Part shown: positions 8,185 to 16,828 of the stretch, one piece after another
Position numbering within the stretch: position 1 is the first letter of the stretch
How the letters are laid out: each line of letters starts with the position of its first letter
Assembly: GCF_965215655.1 (NCBI RefSeq)
Contig: NZ_OZ244111.1
Span: 1,178,001-1,242,000 of the forward strand
DNA: 64,000 nt
From: Nioella sp965215655
GTDB lineage: Bacteria > Pseudomonadota > Alphaproteobacteria > Rhodobacterales > Rhodobacteraceae
Direction of reading: 5' to 3'
Program-made: the position numbers and the translations under genes
Notes under the pieces: generated by a model
Told to the model about the DNA's origin: nothing
What the model saw: the letters and a program-made list of their open reading frames with translations, nothing else
Database searches by the model: none

Positions 8185-9207
8185 ATGACCTCAACCTCCC
8201 GTATCGGCATGGCCGATGCGACGGACCTCCTGTTTCGCGCCTTTCGCGGCGCTGGCCTGACCGGCGATGCTGCCCGGTCAGTGGCCACTGCGCTTGTATC
8301 GGCCGAGGCAGAGGGGCAGGTGGGCCACGGGTTTTCGCGGCTTTCTGACTACGTGGCGCAGGCCCGATCGGGCAAAGTCAATGCCGGGGCGGTTCCCAGT
8401 GCAAGGGCGCTTTCTCCCACTCAGATCGTTGTGGATGCCGATCACGGTTTCGCGTTTCCGGCGCTCGATCTGGCGGTGGATCAGGGTCTGGAAGTGGCTG
8501 GCGAACTCGGCATGGCCTCGGTGGCCATCACCCGATCCCACCACGCAGGCGCGTTGTCCGTGCAGGTGGACCGGATCGCGCGGGCAGGGTTCATCGGGCT
8601 GATGATGGCCAATACGCCCAAGGCGATTGCGCCCTGGGGCGGATCCGCGCCGGTCTTTGGCACCAACCCCATTGCCTTCGCCGTCCCGCGCGACGGGGCC
8701 GATCCGCTGGTGATCGACCTGTCACTGTCTCAGGTGGCGCGCGGAAAGGTCATGCACGCGAAGAAATCCGGCCTGCCGATCCCGGAAGGCTGGGCATTGG
8801 ATGCCGAGGGCCAGCCGACGACGGACCCGGAGGCGGCGCTGCAGGGCTCCATGATGCCCATCGGCGGGGCCAAGGGCACGGCGCTGGCGCTGATGGTCGA
8901 GATCCTGTCCACGGTCCTGACAAGTGCTGCTTTCAGCGCCGAGGCCGGATCCTTCTTCACCGCCGATGGCCCGCCCCCCGGCGTCGGGCAATTCCTGCTG
9001 ATCCTGCGGCCTGACAGCCCTGCACATGATTTCGCCGCGCGGCTGGAGACACTTCTGTCGCTTGTTTCGGCAGAAGACGGCACACGCCTGCCCGGCGAGA
9101 GGCGGCTTAAGCAGCTGCGGGCGGCCCAACTGGACGGGCTGTGCGTGCCGGTCCACTATCTTGCCATCGCGCATGAACTGGCCGATCGCCCGGCGACCCA
9201 GGCCTAG
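8185..9207 (+). CDS. comC: Malate/L-lactate dehydrogenase family oxidoreductase, ComC-like (sulfolactate dehydrogenase)
   Basis: 340 residues of the LDH2/MDH2 type-2 lactate/malate dehydrogenase family, not the Rossmann type. Motifs include the catalytic SHHAGALS region around residue 117, APWGGSAPVFGTNPIAFAVPR and GAKGTALALMVEIL. ComC, (R)-sulfolactate dehydrogenase (NADP-linked), belongs to this family, and the location next to suyAB supports a role in adjusting sulfolactate stereochemistry or redox state. Other 2-hydroxyacids are possible. The symbol is given on context and should be read as probable. Confidence 0.65.
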   Translation: MTSTSRIGMADATDLLFRAFRGAGLTGDAARSVATALVSAEAEGQVGHGFSRLSDYVAQARSGKVNAGAVPSARALSPTQIVVDADHGFAFPALDLAVDQGLEVAGELGMASVAITRSHHAGALSVQVDRIARAGFIGLMMANTPKAIAPWGGSAPVFGTNPIAFAVPRDGADPLVIDLSLSQVARGKVMHAKKSGLPIPEGWALDAEGQPTTDPEAALQGSMMPIGGAKGTALALMVEILSTVLTSAAFSAEAGSFFTADGPPPGVGQFLLILRPDSPAHDFAARLETLLSLVSAEDGTRLPGERRLKQLRAAQLDGLCVPVHYLAIAHELADRPATQA

Positions 9208-9223
9208 GAAAGGGAGAAACCCC

Positions 9224-9628
9224 ATGTACAAGAAGATCATCGTCTCACTGGCACTCGACCAGGGCTTTGCCCCCACGGCGCTGGAGCTTGCCCGCAAGCT
9301 GAAGGATGACGGAGGCGAGATTATCGCGCTGCACGTGTTCGAGCAGCTGCACGGATCAGTCAGGGCCTATGTGCCGGATGAGGTTGTCCGGCAGGCGCTG
9401 GACAAGGTACGCGCCGGTCTGGCCGAACGCATCGGCGATGCCGATGATGTTCGTCCGGTGATCATCAAGGGGCACTCGGGGCGCGACGTGACAGACTATG
9501 CCGCGAAAGAGGGTGCAGACCTGATCATCGTCGGCTCGCACAAGCCCGGCATCGGCGACTACCTGCTCGGCTCCACCTCTGCCCGGATCGTGCGCCATGC
9601 GCCCTGCGCGGTGCATGTGCTGCGCTGA
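9224..9628 (+). CDS. Universal stress protein (UspA family)
   Basis: 134 residues. It starts MYKKIIVSLAL, the usual first strand of the Usp fold, and near the end has the nucleotide-binding pattern GSHKPGIGDYLLGST followed by RHAPCAVHVLR. AAGGGAGA sits about 7 bp before the ATG at 9224. Usp genes often sit in TRAP transporter operons (TeaD of Halomonas is the known example, modulating transport with ATP bound), so a regulatory role on the TRAP system here is a reasonable inference. Confidence 0.85.
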   Translation: MYKKIIVSLALDQGFAPTALELARKLKDDGGEIIALHVFEQLHGSVRAYVPDEVVRQALDKVRAGLAERIGDADDVRPVIIKGHSGRDVTDYAAKEGADLIIVGSHKPGIGDYLLGSTSARIVRHAPCAVHVLR

Positions 9629-10588
9629 TCAGGGCGTGACCACGACCTTGCCGGTGGATTTGCGGGACCTGAGCAGCGCCATGGCGTCGCCAGCCTGATC
9701 CAGCGGGTAGGTTGCCCCGATATGGGGCTTGAGACCGCCTGCCTCGTACATGGCGAACAGCTCCGCCAGGCTGGCGGTCAGGATCTGCGGGGCGAATTTC
9801 ATGTAGCCCCCCCAGTAGAGCCCGATCACGTCGAGATTCTTCACCAGCAGGATATTGGCCGGGATCTGGGGCACCTCGCCGCTGGCAAAGCCGATGGGGA
9901 TGAGCCGCCCGCCGGGATTGGTCGCGCGCAGCGCCGCCTTGAACTGCTCGCCGCCCACGGCGTCATAGACCACGTCCGCGCCCCCAAGCGCCTTCACCTC
10001 GGCGCGGATATCCTGCGTTTCGCTGTCAATCAGATGCCTGGCCCCGGCGGCCTTGGCCACCTCCAGCTTGGCCGCGCCGCGCGCGCAGGCAATCACCTCC
10101 GCCCCCATCCGCGCGCCGATTTCCACCGCCGTCAGCCCCACGCCGCCTGCCGCGCCCAGAACCAGTAGCCGCTCTCCCTTCTGCAACCGCGCCCGGTGCC
10201 CAAGCGCCAGATGCGAGGTGCCATAGGCGACGAGAAACCCCGCCGCCTCATCGAAGGACATCATATCGGGGATGGGGGTCATCCGGTCCACCGGAAAGCA
10301 TCCCGCCTCAGCCAGCCCGCCCTGGCCCGCAAAGACCGCCACCCGCGTGCCGGGGGCGGGGCCGTCCGTGTCGGGCCCAAGCGTCTCGACCGTGCCCGCG
10401 ATCTCCATCCCCATGGTGAAGGGCAGCTCCGGCGTGTCCTGATAGCTGCCCTTCAGCATCAGCAGATCCGCGAAATTGAGCCCGCAGGCCGCGATCCGCA
10501 CCAAGGCTTCACCCTGTCTCGGGGTGGGGGTGTCGATATCCTCCACGGCGGGGGCGGTGTCGAAACGGCTCAGTCGAAAGGCGCGCAT
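9629..10588 (-). CDS. NADPH:quinone oxidoreductase / zinc-less alcohol dehydrogenase family
   Basis: 319 residues of the medium-chain reductase family without the zinc cysteines. Visible: CGLNFADLLMLKGSY, GMEIAGTV and the cofactor motif GAAGGVGLTAVEIG, typical of quinone oxidoreductases. GGAGGATCC precedes the ATG at 10588, so the longer upstream reading is not used. The stop meets the stop of the universal stress gene tail to tail with no gap. The substrate is unknown. Confidence 0.85.
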   Translation of the reverse strand: MRAFRLSRFDTAPAVEDIDTPTPRQGEALVRIAACGLNFADLLMLKGSYQDTPELPFTMGMEIAGTVETLGPDTDGPAPGTRVAVFAGQGGLAEAGCFPVDRMTPIPDMMSFDEAAGFLVAYGTSHLALGHRARLQKGERLLVLGAAGGVGLTAVEIGARMGAEVIACARGAAKLEVAKAAGARHLIDSETQDIRAEVKALGGADVVYDAVGGEQFKAALRATNPGGRLIPIGFASGEVPQIPANILLVKNLDVIGLYWGGYMKFAPQILTASLAELFAMYEAGGLKPHIGATYPLDQAGDAMALLRSRKSTGKVVVTP

Positions 10589-10799
10589 TGCGGATCCTCC
10601 TGCGGGAAATTCAACGCAAGCTAGCGCCCCTGCGCCGCGATGCAACCGGGACAATGCGTCCTAATGCATTTCACCGCGAAGGATTTTATTGTGCGTGACA
10701 AGTACATCGGGCGACGTGACATCCGACCGTGCAACCCTATCTAGATCCAGTAGTCTGCCAGAGTGCAGGACCCGCAAGCCGCTGCGACAGGAGACAGCC

Positions 10800-11165
10800 A
10801 TGAAACACCCGGTAGATATCCATGTTGGCAAACGTGTGCGCCACCGCCGCTGGATGGTGGGGATGACACAGCAGCAACTGGCCGAGCGGGTCGGCATCAA
10901 GTTCCAGCAGATCCAGAAATACGAGACCGGGATGAACCGTGTCAGCGCGTCCCGCATGTGGGAAATCGCCGCCGCGCTTGAGGTGCCTGTCAGCTTCTTC
11001 TTCGAGGGGCTCGAAGGTGGCGTGGATGCGGGCACAGCGCTGCCCGGCGACGTGCTGGCCGACAAGGAAGCGCAGGAACTGGTGCGCTCTTACTACGCGA
11101 TTCCGGAAAACCAGCGCCGCCAGCTGTTCGAACTGGCCCGCGTGCTGTCGGGTGCCGCTGCCTGA
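10800..11165 (+). CDS. XRE-family helix-turn-helix regulator
   Basis: 121 residues. Residues about 8-65 form a Cro/CI-type HTH (VGKRVRHRRWMVGMTQQQLAERVG, here split as VGKRVRHRRW and MTQQQLAERVG, then KFQQIQKYETGMNRVSAS). The C-terminal 50 residues are acidic and helical. AGGAGA at 10788-10793 supports the ATG at 10800. It faces away from the quinone oxidoreductase across a 211-bp promoter region and may control either gene. Such short XRE proteins are common in Rhodobacteraceae; the target is unknown. Confidence 0.85.
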   Translation: MKHPVDIHVGKRVRHRRWMVGMTQQQLAERVGIKFQQIQKYETGMNRVSASRMWEIAAALEVPVSFFFEGLEGGVDAGTALPGDVLADKEAQELVRSYYAIPENQRRQLFELARVLSGAAA

Positions 11166-11234
11166 GCCTTGGCTTGACGGGGCGCGCGCCCCGTGCCACC
11201 CGAGGCGGGAGCTTTCCGCAAGACAGGCCCGCCT

Positions 11235-12047
11235 ATGTTGACCCGTTCCACGATGCCCCCCGCGCTTGCCGCCGAGCTGCTGGCCACGGCCCACGCCATG
11301 GCCGACGCCGCCCGCAGCGCCACCCTGCCGCATTTTCGCACCGCGGGGCTATCGGCAGAGAACAAGCTGAACGATGGCTTTGACCCCGTCACCATTGCCG
11401 ACCGCGATGCCGAGACCGCCATGCGCGCGGTACTGGCGGAACGTCGGCCCGAGGATGCGATTCTTGGCGAAGAACACGGGGTGACCGAGGGGCAAAGCGG
11501 CCTGACCTGGGTGCTCGACCCCATCGACGGCACACGCGGTTTCATCTCCGGCACGCCTACCTGGGGCGTTCTGATCGGCTTGCAGGACCGGGACGGGCCG
11601 TTTTATGGGATCGTTGACCAGCCCTATATCGGCGAACGCTTCGAGGGCGGGTTGGGGCGAGCGGTTGTGAGCGGCCCCCATGGGGTCATGCCGCTTGCCG
11701 TTCAACCCTCCGGATCGCTGGCACAGGCGACCCTGTTCACGACTTTCCCTGAGGTCGGGACCGAGGCCGAGCGGCTGGCCTTCGAGCGTGTTCGCGACCG
11801 GGTTCGGCTGACCCGATATGGCATGGATTGTTACGCCTATGCGCTGCTGGCGGCGGGGCAGGTGGATCTGGTTATCGAGGCGGGACTGAACGCCTACGAC
11901 ATCTCCGCGCTCATTGCGGTGATCGAGGCGGCGGGCGGCATCGTCACCGATTGGCAGGGCGGTCCGGTGCATGAGGGCGGGCAGGTTCTGGCAGCCTCCA
12001 GCGCGGGATTGCATGGCGCGGCCCTGAAACTGCTTCAGCCTGTCTGA
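11235..12047 (+). CDS. Inositol monophosphatase-family phosphatase, histidinol-phosphatase (HisN) like
   Basis: 270 residues. The metal-site motifs of the lithium-sensitive phosphatases are clear: GEEHG (Glu), WVLDPIDGTRGFISG (two Asp and the Thr) and YDISALIAVIEAAGG near the C-terminus. The GFISG variant is typical of HisN-type histidinol-phosphatases, which dephosphorylate L-histidinol phosphate in the cytoplasm. Other small phosphate esters remain possible. The start is uncertain: ATG at 11235 or 11253 both give a sensible N-terminus. Confidence 0.8.
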   Translation: MLTRSTMPPALAAELLATAHAMADAARSATLPHFRTAGLSAENKLNDGFDPVTIADRDAETAMRAVLAERRPEDAILGEEHGVTEGQSGLTWVLDPIDGTRGFISGTPTWGVLIGLQDRDGPFYGIVDQPYIGERFEGGLGRAVVSGPHGVMPLAVQPSGSLAQATLFTTFPEVGTEAERLAFERVRDRVRLTRYGMDCYAYALLAAGQVDLVIEAGLNAYDISALIAVIEAAGGIVTDWQGGPVHEGGQVLAASSAGLHGAALKLLQPV

Positions 12048-12173
12048 GACTTGAGGCGTGGCAGGGGACTGGCCTAGTCTGACTTTGCGCGGTGACCCGA
12101 GTCCTTTGCCCGTCTTCTGTCGGCCCGCCCTGATCCTCTCACCGAAACGGGCTTCGGAACCTTGAGGGCTGAC

Positions 12174-13538
12174 ATGACAGATATCATCATCAAATCCGCA
12201 TCCCATATTCTGACCATGGATGATGCAGGCACCGAACTTGCGGGCGCGGATATCCGCATTCGGGGCGGCGTCATTGCCGAGATCGGCCATGGGCTGGAGG
12301 GCGGAGAGATCCACTTGGCTGAGGGTTGCCTCGTGACACCCGGTCTCGTGAACACCCACCATCACCTTTACCAGAGCCTCACGCGTGCGGTGCCCGCCGC
12401 GCAGGATGCGCTGCTCTTTGGCTGGTTGCAGACGCTCTACCCGATCTGGTCGCGCTTTGGCCCGGAAGAGATGTTCGTCTCTGCCCAGACCGGCTTGGCG
12501 GAACTGGCGCTGTCGGGCTGCACGCTGACCTCTGACCATCTCTATCTTTATCCAAACGGTGCGCGGCTCGATGACACCATTGCCGCTGCGGCCGAGATCG
12601 GCATGCGGTTTCACCCGACCCGAGGCGCGATGAGCATCGGGGAAAGCGATGGCGGTCTGCCGCCCGACAGCCTGGTAGAGCGCGAAAGCGCCATTCTGGA
12701 GGACTGTATCCGTGTCGTCGATGCGTTCCACGATCCGTCCGAAGGCTCTCTGTGTCGGGTCGGGATCGCGCCCTGTTCTCCTTTCTCTGTCAGTCGCGAG
12801 CTGATGCGGGATGCGGCGCTGCTGGCCCGCGACAAGGGGGTGATGCTGCACACCCATCTGGCCGAAAATGATGAAGATATTGCTTACAGCCTTGAAAAAT
12901 TCGGCTGCCGTCCGGGGCAATATGCCGAGGAATTGGGCTGGACGGGGGACGATGTCTGGCACGCGCATTGTGTGAAGCTCGACGGGCAAGAGGTTGATCT
13001 ATTTGCGAAAACCGGGACCGGCGTGGCCCATTGCCCCTGTTCCAACTGCCGCCTTGGATCAGGCATCGCGCCAGTGCGCAAGATGAGGGACGCGGGCGTG
13101 AAGGTGGGGCTTGGTGTTGACGGGTCGGCCTCGAACGATTCGGGCAATCTGGTGGCTGAGGCGCGCCAGGCGATGCTTCTGCAACGGGTCTCGCAAGGGG
13201 CCGATGCGATGAGTGCGCGCGAGGCTTTGCGCATCGCCACGCGCGGCGGGGCCGAGGTGCTGGGGCGGTCCGATTGCGGGCAGATCGCCGTGGGAAAACG
13301 CGCCGATATCGCGATCTGGGACATGACCGGCGTGGAGGCCGCCGGCAGTTGGGACATGGCCGCAATCCTGCTGGCGGGCCCGATGAAAACCCGTGACCTT
13401 TTCGTGGAAGGTCGCAAAATCGTCTCAATGGGAACACTTTTGAGCGTGGATTTACCTGTTCTTATCGAAAAGCAACGCAAGCTTGCCTTGGCCCTTGCGA
13501 TGAGAGTCTCTGATAGCCGTGGGGGCGGAACAGGATAG
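12174..13538 (+). CDS. 8-oxoguanine deaminase / AtzB-type amidohydrolase
   Basis: 454 residues, amidohydrolase superfamily. VNTHHHLYQSLTRA contains the HxH metal motif; HTHLAENDED, HAHCVK and GLGVDGSASND supply the remaining His and Asp ligands. This pattern matches the 8-oxoguanine deaminase/hydroxydechloroatrazine hydrolase branch, which deaminates modified purines or triazines. A guanine deaminase lies 1.5 kb downstream on the other strand, supporting a purine salvage or repair role. The ATG at 12174 is preferred to a TTG four codons upstream. Confidence 0.8.
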   Translation: MTDIIIKSASHILTMDDAGTELAGADIRIRGGVIAEIGHGLEGGEIHLAEGCLVTPGLVNTHHHLYQSLTRAVPAAQDALLFGWLQTLYPIWSRFGPEEMFVSAQTGLAELALSGCTLTSDHLYLYPNGARLDDTIAAAAEIGMRFHPTRGAMSIGESDGGLPPDSLVERESAILEDCIRVVDAFHDPSEGSLCRVGIAPCSPFSVSRELMRDAALLARDKGVMLHTHLAENDEDIAYSLEKFGCRPGQYAEELGWTGDDVWHAHCVKLDGQEVDLFAKTGTGVAHCPCSNCRLGSGIAPVRKMRDAGVKVGLGVDGSASNDSGNLVAEARQAMLLQRVSQGADAMSAREALRIATRGGAEVLGRSDCGQIAVGKRADIAIWDMTGVEAAGSWDMAAILLAGPMKTRDLFVEGRKIVSMGTLLSVDLPVLIEKQRKLALALAMRVSDSRGGGTG

Positions 13539-13543
13539 CGACC

Positions 13544-14023
13544 ATGCGTTTACAGATTGTGTCCCTTGTGGCGGCGGCCTTTATGACGGCGGGCTGCATG
13601 GGCGGCACCACCGCGCCTTCGGCCACGCGGGCGGTGCCGGTCAGCGCGCCGCTTGGCTCCAACGGGGGTGTTGTCACGATGATGAACCAGCAGCGCAGCT
13701 CTGTCGGGCTTCCCCCTGTCAGCCGCTCGCAGCAGCTGGATCGCGTGGCCTTGACCCATGCACATGACCAGATGCAGGGCGGGTTCTTCGGGCATCGCGG
13801 ATCGAACGGGTCCAATGTGCACGCCCGCATCACGGCGGTTGGCTACAATGCCTGCCTGTCGGCGGAAAACATCGCCATGGGTCAGACCAGCGAGGCGGCT
13901 GTCATGGGCGACTGGATGGCCTCCTCCGGCCACCGCGCCAATATCCTGCACCCGCGCGCCGAACAATTCGGCTTTGCCCGGGCGGGTGATCATTGGGTGA
14001 TGGTGCTGGCACGGCCCTGCTAA
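13544..14023 (+). CDS. CAP (SCP/PR-1) domain lipoprotein
   Basis: 159 residues. It begins with a lipoprotein signal (MRLQIVSLVAAAFMTAGC, Cys18 as the likely lipidated residue), so it is membrane-anchored in the periplasm or outer membrane. The rest is a CAP domain: MNQQRSSVGLPPV, LTHAHDQMQ, FFGHRGSNGS with the conserved His, AENIAMG with the Glu, and SGHRANIL. Bacterial CAP proteins have no settled activity. It starts 5 bp after the deaminase stop and is probably co-transcribed by proximity only. Confidence 0.87.
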   Translation: MRLQIVSLVAAAFMTAGCMGGTTAPSATRAVPVSAPLGSNGGVVTMMNQQRSSVGLPPVSRSQQLDRVALTHAHDQMQGGFFGHRGSNGSNVHARITAVGYNACLSAENIAMGQTSEAAVMGDWMASSGHRANILHPRAEQFGFARAGDHWVMVLARPC

Positions 14024-14052
14024 GGGGCGCGTGTTGACCCTGGCCGGGCCGC

Positions 14053-15333
14053 TCAGACCTTGCGGCCCGCGACCCGAACCTCTGCAATCGCGCGGTCATC
14101 GCCCATCATGATGGTCGGGAAGAGCGCCTCCCAGAGCGTGTCGGCGCGGGCAGATCGCTGCGCGATGGCGGGGGTCGAGGCGAGATCCAGCACCACCAGA
14201 TCGGCCTCCATCCCCTTGGCCACACGGCCCACCTTGTCGTCGATCCGAAGCGCGCGGGCGGAGCCTTCGGTTGCCAGCCAGATCAGCTCGGCGGGGTGCA
14301 GGGCACGGCCCCTGAGTTGGCCGATCTCATAAGCGGCGGCCATGGTACGCAGCATCGAAAAGCTCGACCCGCCGCCGGTATCCGTGGCGAGACCTACCCG
14401 GATCGGACCACCCGCGAGGCCCATATCAAAGAGCCCCGAGCCTATGAACGTGTTCGAGGTGGGACAGTGAATAAGTGCCGCGCCGACCTCTCGCAGCCTG
14501 TCGATCTCCCGCGGCTCCAGATGGATCGCGTGGCCGTAAAGGCCGCCCACGCCAAGCAGCCCATGCGCCTCGTAGGTATCGAGGTAATCGCGCGCCTCGG
14601 GGTAGAGCCCCTTGACCCACTCGATCTCATCGGTCTGTTCACTCAGATGCGTCTGCATCAGGCAATCGGGGTGTTCCGCCCATAGCGCGCCAAGGGCGGA
14701 GAGCTGATCGGGCGTCGATGTGGGCGAAAAGCGGGGCGTGATGATGTAGCCCAACCGGTCCACCCCGTGCCATTTTTCCAGAAGCGCCTTGCTGTCGTCA
14801 TAGGCCGCCTGCGCGCTGTCGCGCAGACCTTCGGGTGCGTTGCGGTCCATACAGGTCTTGCCCGCAAGTGCGCGCAGACCCCTGCGCTGCGCCTCGCCAA
14901 AGTAAGCGTCCACGCTTTCGGGATGGATGGTGCAATAGCTGGCGACCGTGGTGGTGCCGTTCGACAGGGTCAGGTCGAAATAGCGCGCCGCGATGTCGGC
15001 CGCATAGGCGGGGTCGGCGAACCGCATCTCTTCGGGGAAGGTATAGGTGTTCAGCCAGTCGATCAGCCGCTTGCCCCAGGAGGCGATCATCGCGGTCTGT
15101 GGATAATGCGCGTGTGCATCGACGAAGCCCGGCAGGATCAGCCCCTGTCCGTGATCCACGACATCAGCGCCGGGATAGGCGGCAAGCAGGTCGTCGGCCT
15201 GACCCAGATCGGCGATCTTGCCATCCCGGATCAGCACCGCGCCGTGGCTGTCATGGCGGGCGGCGTCCACCCCGGCCACAAAAGGATCGGCGTCAAACCG
15301 CAGAAGCTGCCCAAGAAGGAGTGTGTCTGTCAT
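14053..15333 (-). CDS. guaD: Guanine deaminase
   Basis: 426 residues, amidohydrolase superfamily. Features specific to GuaD include GFVDAHAHYPQTAMIASWG with the HxH pair, KTCMDRNAPEGL, MQTHLSEQTDEI, and ATDTGGGSSFSML with the metal Asp. It converts guanine to xanthine and ammonia in the cytoplasm. AGGACAG lies before the ATG at 15333; the longer in-frame version has no comparable site. It converges with the CAP lipoprotein gene. Together with the 8-oxoguanine-type deaminase it makes a purine catabolic pair on opposite strands. Confidence 0.92.
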   Translation of the reverse strand: MTDTLLLGQLLRFDADPFVAGVDAARHDSHGAVLIRDGKIADLGQADDLLAAYPGADVVDHGQGLILPGFVDAHAHYPQTAMIASWGKRLIDWLNTYTFPEEMRFADPAYAADIAARYFDLTLSNGTTTVASYCTIHPESVDAYFGEAQRRGLRALAGKTCMDRNAPEGLRDSAQAAYDDSKALLEKWHGVDRLGYIITPRFSPTSTPDQLSALGALWAEHPDCLMQTHLSEQTDEIEWVKGLYPEARDYLDTYEAHGLLGVGGLYGHAIHLEPREIDRLREVGAALIHCPTSNTFIGSGLFDMGLAGGPIRVGLATDTGGGSSFSMLRTMAAAYEIGQLRGRALHPAELIWLATEGSARALRIDDKVGRVAKGMEADLVVLDLASTPAIAQRSARADTLWEALFPTIMMGDDRAIAEVRVAGRKV

Positions 15334-15427
15334 AATCTGTCCTTTTCCCGGCCCGGTCCCTGTCATATCCAAGGGCGCACGGGTATGTTATCCGAAAAAG
15401 CGTTAAAGACTTTCAAGGCGGGGGCGA

Positions 15428-16816
15428 ATGGCGAAGGACGAACTCCAGAAATCGGACCTGCCGGAGGACGCCTATGCGTTGGATGCCTCTCTCTATGACG
15501 ATGTTCTGGATGCGATAGAGGCCCAGAACCCGGACCGTATCGCCGCGCTTTTTGAGCCGCTGCACCCCGCCGACATCGCCGACCTTCTGGAACAGATGTC
15601 CCATTCGGAACGGGAAGCGCTGCTTCTGTTCTGGAGCGAAGGCATCGACGGCGAGGTTCTGTCGGAGCTTGACGAAGGCATCCGCGAGGATGTGATCGAC
15701 CTGCTGCCCGCGCCGCTGCTGGCCGAAGCCGTGCGCGACATGGAAAGCGACGACGTCGTCGATCTGCTGGAAGACCTGGAAGATGCGGACCAGCAGGCGG
15801 CGATTCTGGGTGCGCTGGACGATGCCGACCGGGCCGCGGTCGAAGAGGCGCTGACCTACCCGGAATATTCCGCAGGCCGCCTGATGCAGCGCGAGGTCGT
15901 GCGGGTGCCGGAATTCTGGACCGTCGGCGAGGCCATCGATTTCCTGCGCGCCGAGACGACGGAACTGCCGGAGCAGTTCTACCACCTGATCCTGGTCGAT
16001 CCGCGCATGAAACCCGTGGGCAACGTGACCCTCGGGCGGCTTTTGTCGACACAACGCAAGGTGGCGCTGCGCGATATCATCGAGGACACGTTCGTGCTGA
16101 TCCCGGTCAGCCAGCCAGAGGCCGACGTGGCCTATGCGTTCAACCAGTATCACCTGATTTCTGCGCCGGTTGTTGATGATGACGGACGGCTGGTTGGGGT
16201 CATCACCATCGACGATGCCATGATCGTGCTGGAAGACGAGGCCGAGGAGGACATCCTGCGACTGGCCGGTGTCGGCGAGGGCAGCCTGTCGGACAGGGTG
16301 CTGGATACCACGCGCCAGCGCTTTCCCTGGCTGTTCGTCAACCTGATCACGGCGATCTTTGCCTCGCTGGTCATTGCGCAGTTCGAGGATACGATTGCGC
16401 AATTCGTGGCGCTGGCGGTGCTCATGCCCATCGTGGCCTCGATGGGGGGCAATGCGGGCACGCAGAGTCTGACCGTGGCGGTGCGCGCCATCGCAACACG
16501 CGACCTGACCGGGTCGAACCTGATGCGCGTGGTGATGAGAGAGGCAGGGGTGGGCCTGATCAACGGGCTGATCTTTGCCGCCGTCATGGGGGCCGTTGGG
16601 CTGTTCTGGTTCGGATCGGCGGCGCTTGGCGGGGTTATCGCGGTCGCCATGGTGATCAACCTGGTGATCGCGGGGCTGGCGGGCATCCTGATTCCGGTGG
16701 CGCTGGACAAGCTGGAGATCGACCCGGCCCTGGCCTCGGGCGCCTTCGTGACGACGGTGACGGATGTGGTGGGGTTCTTCGCGTTTCTCGGGCTGGCAGC
16801 GGCGGTTCTGCTTTAG
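15428..16816 (+). CDS. mgtE: Magnesium transporter MgtE
   Basis: 462 residues with the full MgtE layout: an N-terminal acidic alpha-solenoid (EPLHPADIADLLEQM), two CBS domains (MQREVVRVPEFWTVGEAIDFL; HLISAPVVDDDGRLVGVITIDD), a connecting helix and five membrane helices at the C-terminus, including MPIVASMGGNAGTQSLTVAVRA, described here by its start MPIVASMGGNAG. It is a cytoplasmic-membrane magnesium channel gated by intracellular magnesium. The purine-rich stretch GGCGGGGG lies just before the ATG. It converges with the large gene at 16829 with a 12-bp gap. Confidence 0.95.
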   Translation: MAKDELQKSDLPEDAYALDASLYDDVLDAIEAQNPDRIAALFEPLHPADIADLLEQMSHSEREALLLFWSEGIDGEVLSELDEGIREDVIDLLPAPLLAEAVRDMESDDVVDLLEDLEDADQQAAILGALDDADRAAVEEALTYPEYSAGRLMQREVVRVPEFWTVGEAIDFLRAETTELPEQFYHLILVDPRMKPVGNVTLGRLLSTQRKVALRDIIEDTFVLIPVSQPEADVAYAFNQYHLISAPVVDDDGRLVGVITIDDAMIVLEDEAEEDILRLAGVGEGSLSDRVLDTTRQRFPWLFVNLITAIFASLVIAQFEDTIAQFVALAVLMPIVASMGGNAGTQSLTVAVRAIATRDLTGSNLMRVVMREAGVGLINGLIFAAVMGAVGLFWFGSAALGGVIAVAMVINLVIAGLAGILIPVALDKLEIDPALASGAFVTTVTDVVGFFAFLGLAAAVLL

Positions 16817-16828
16817 GCCTTCAACGGA

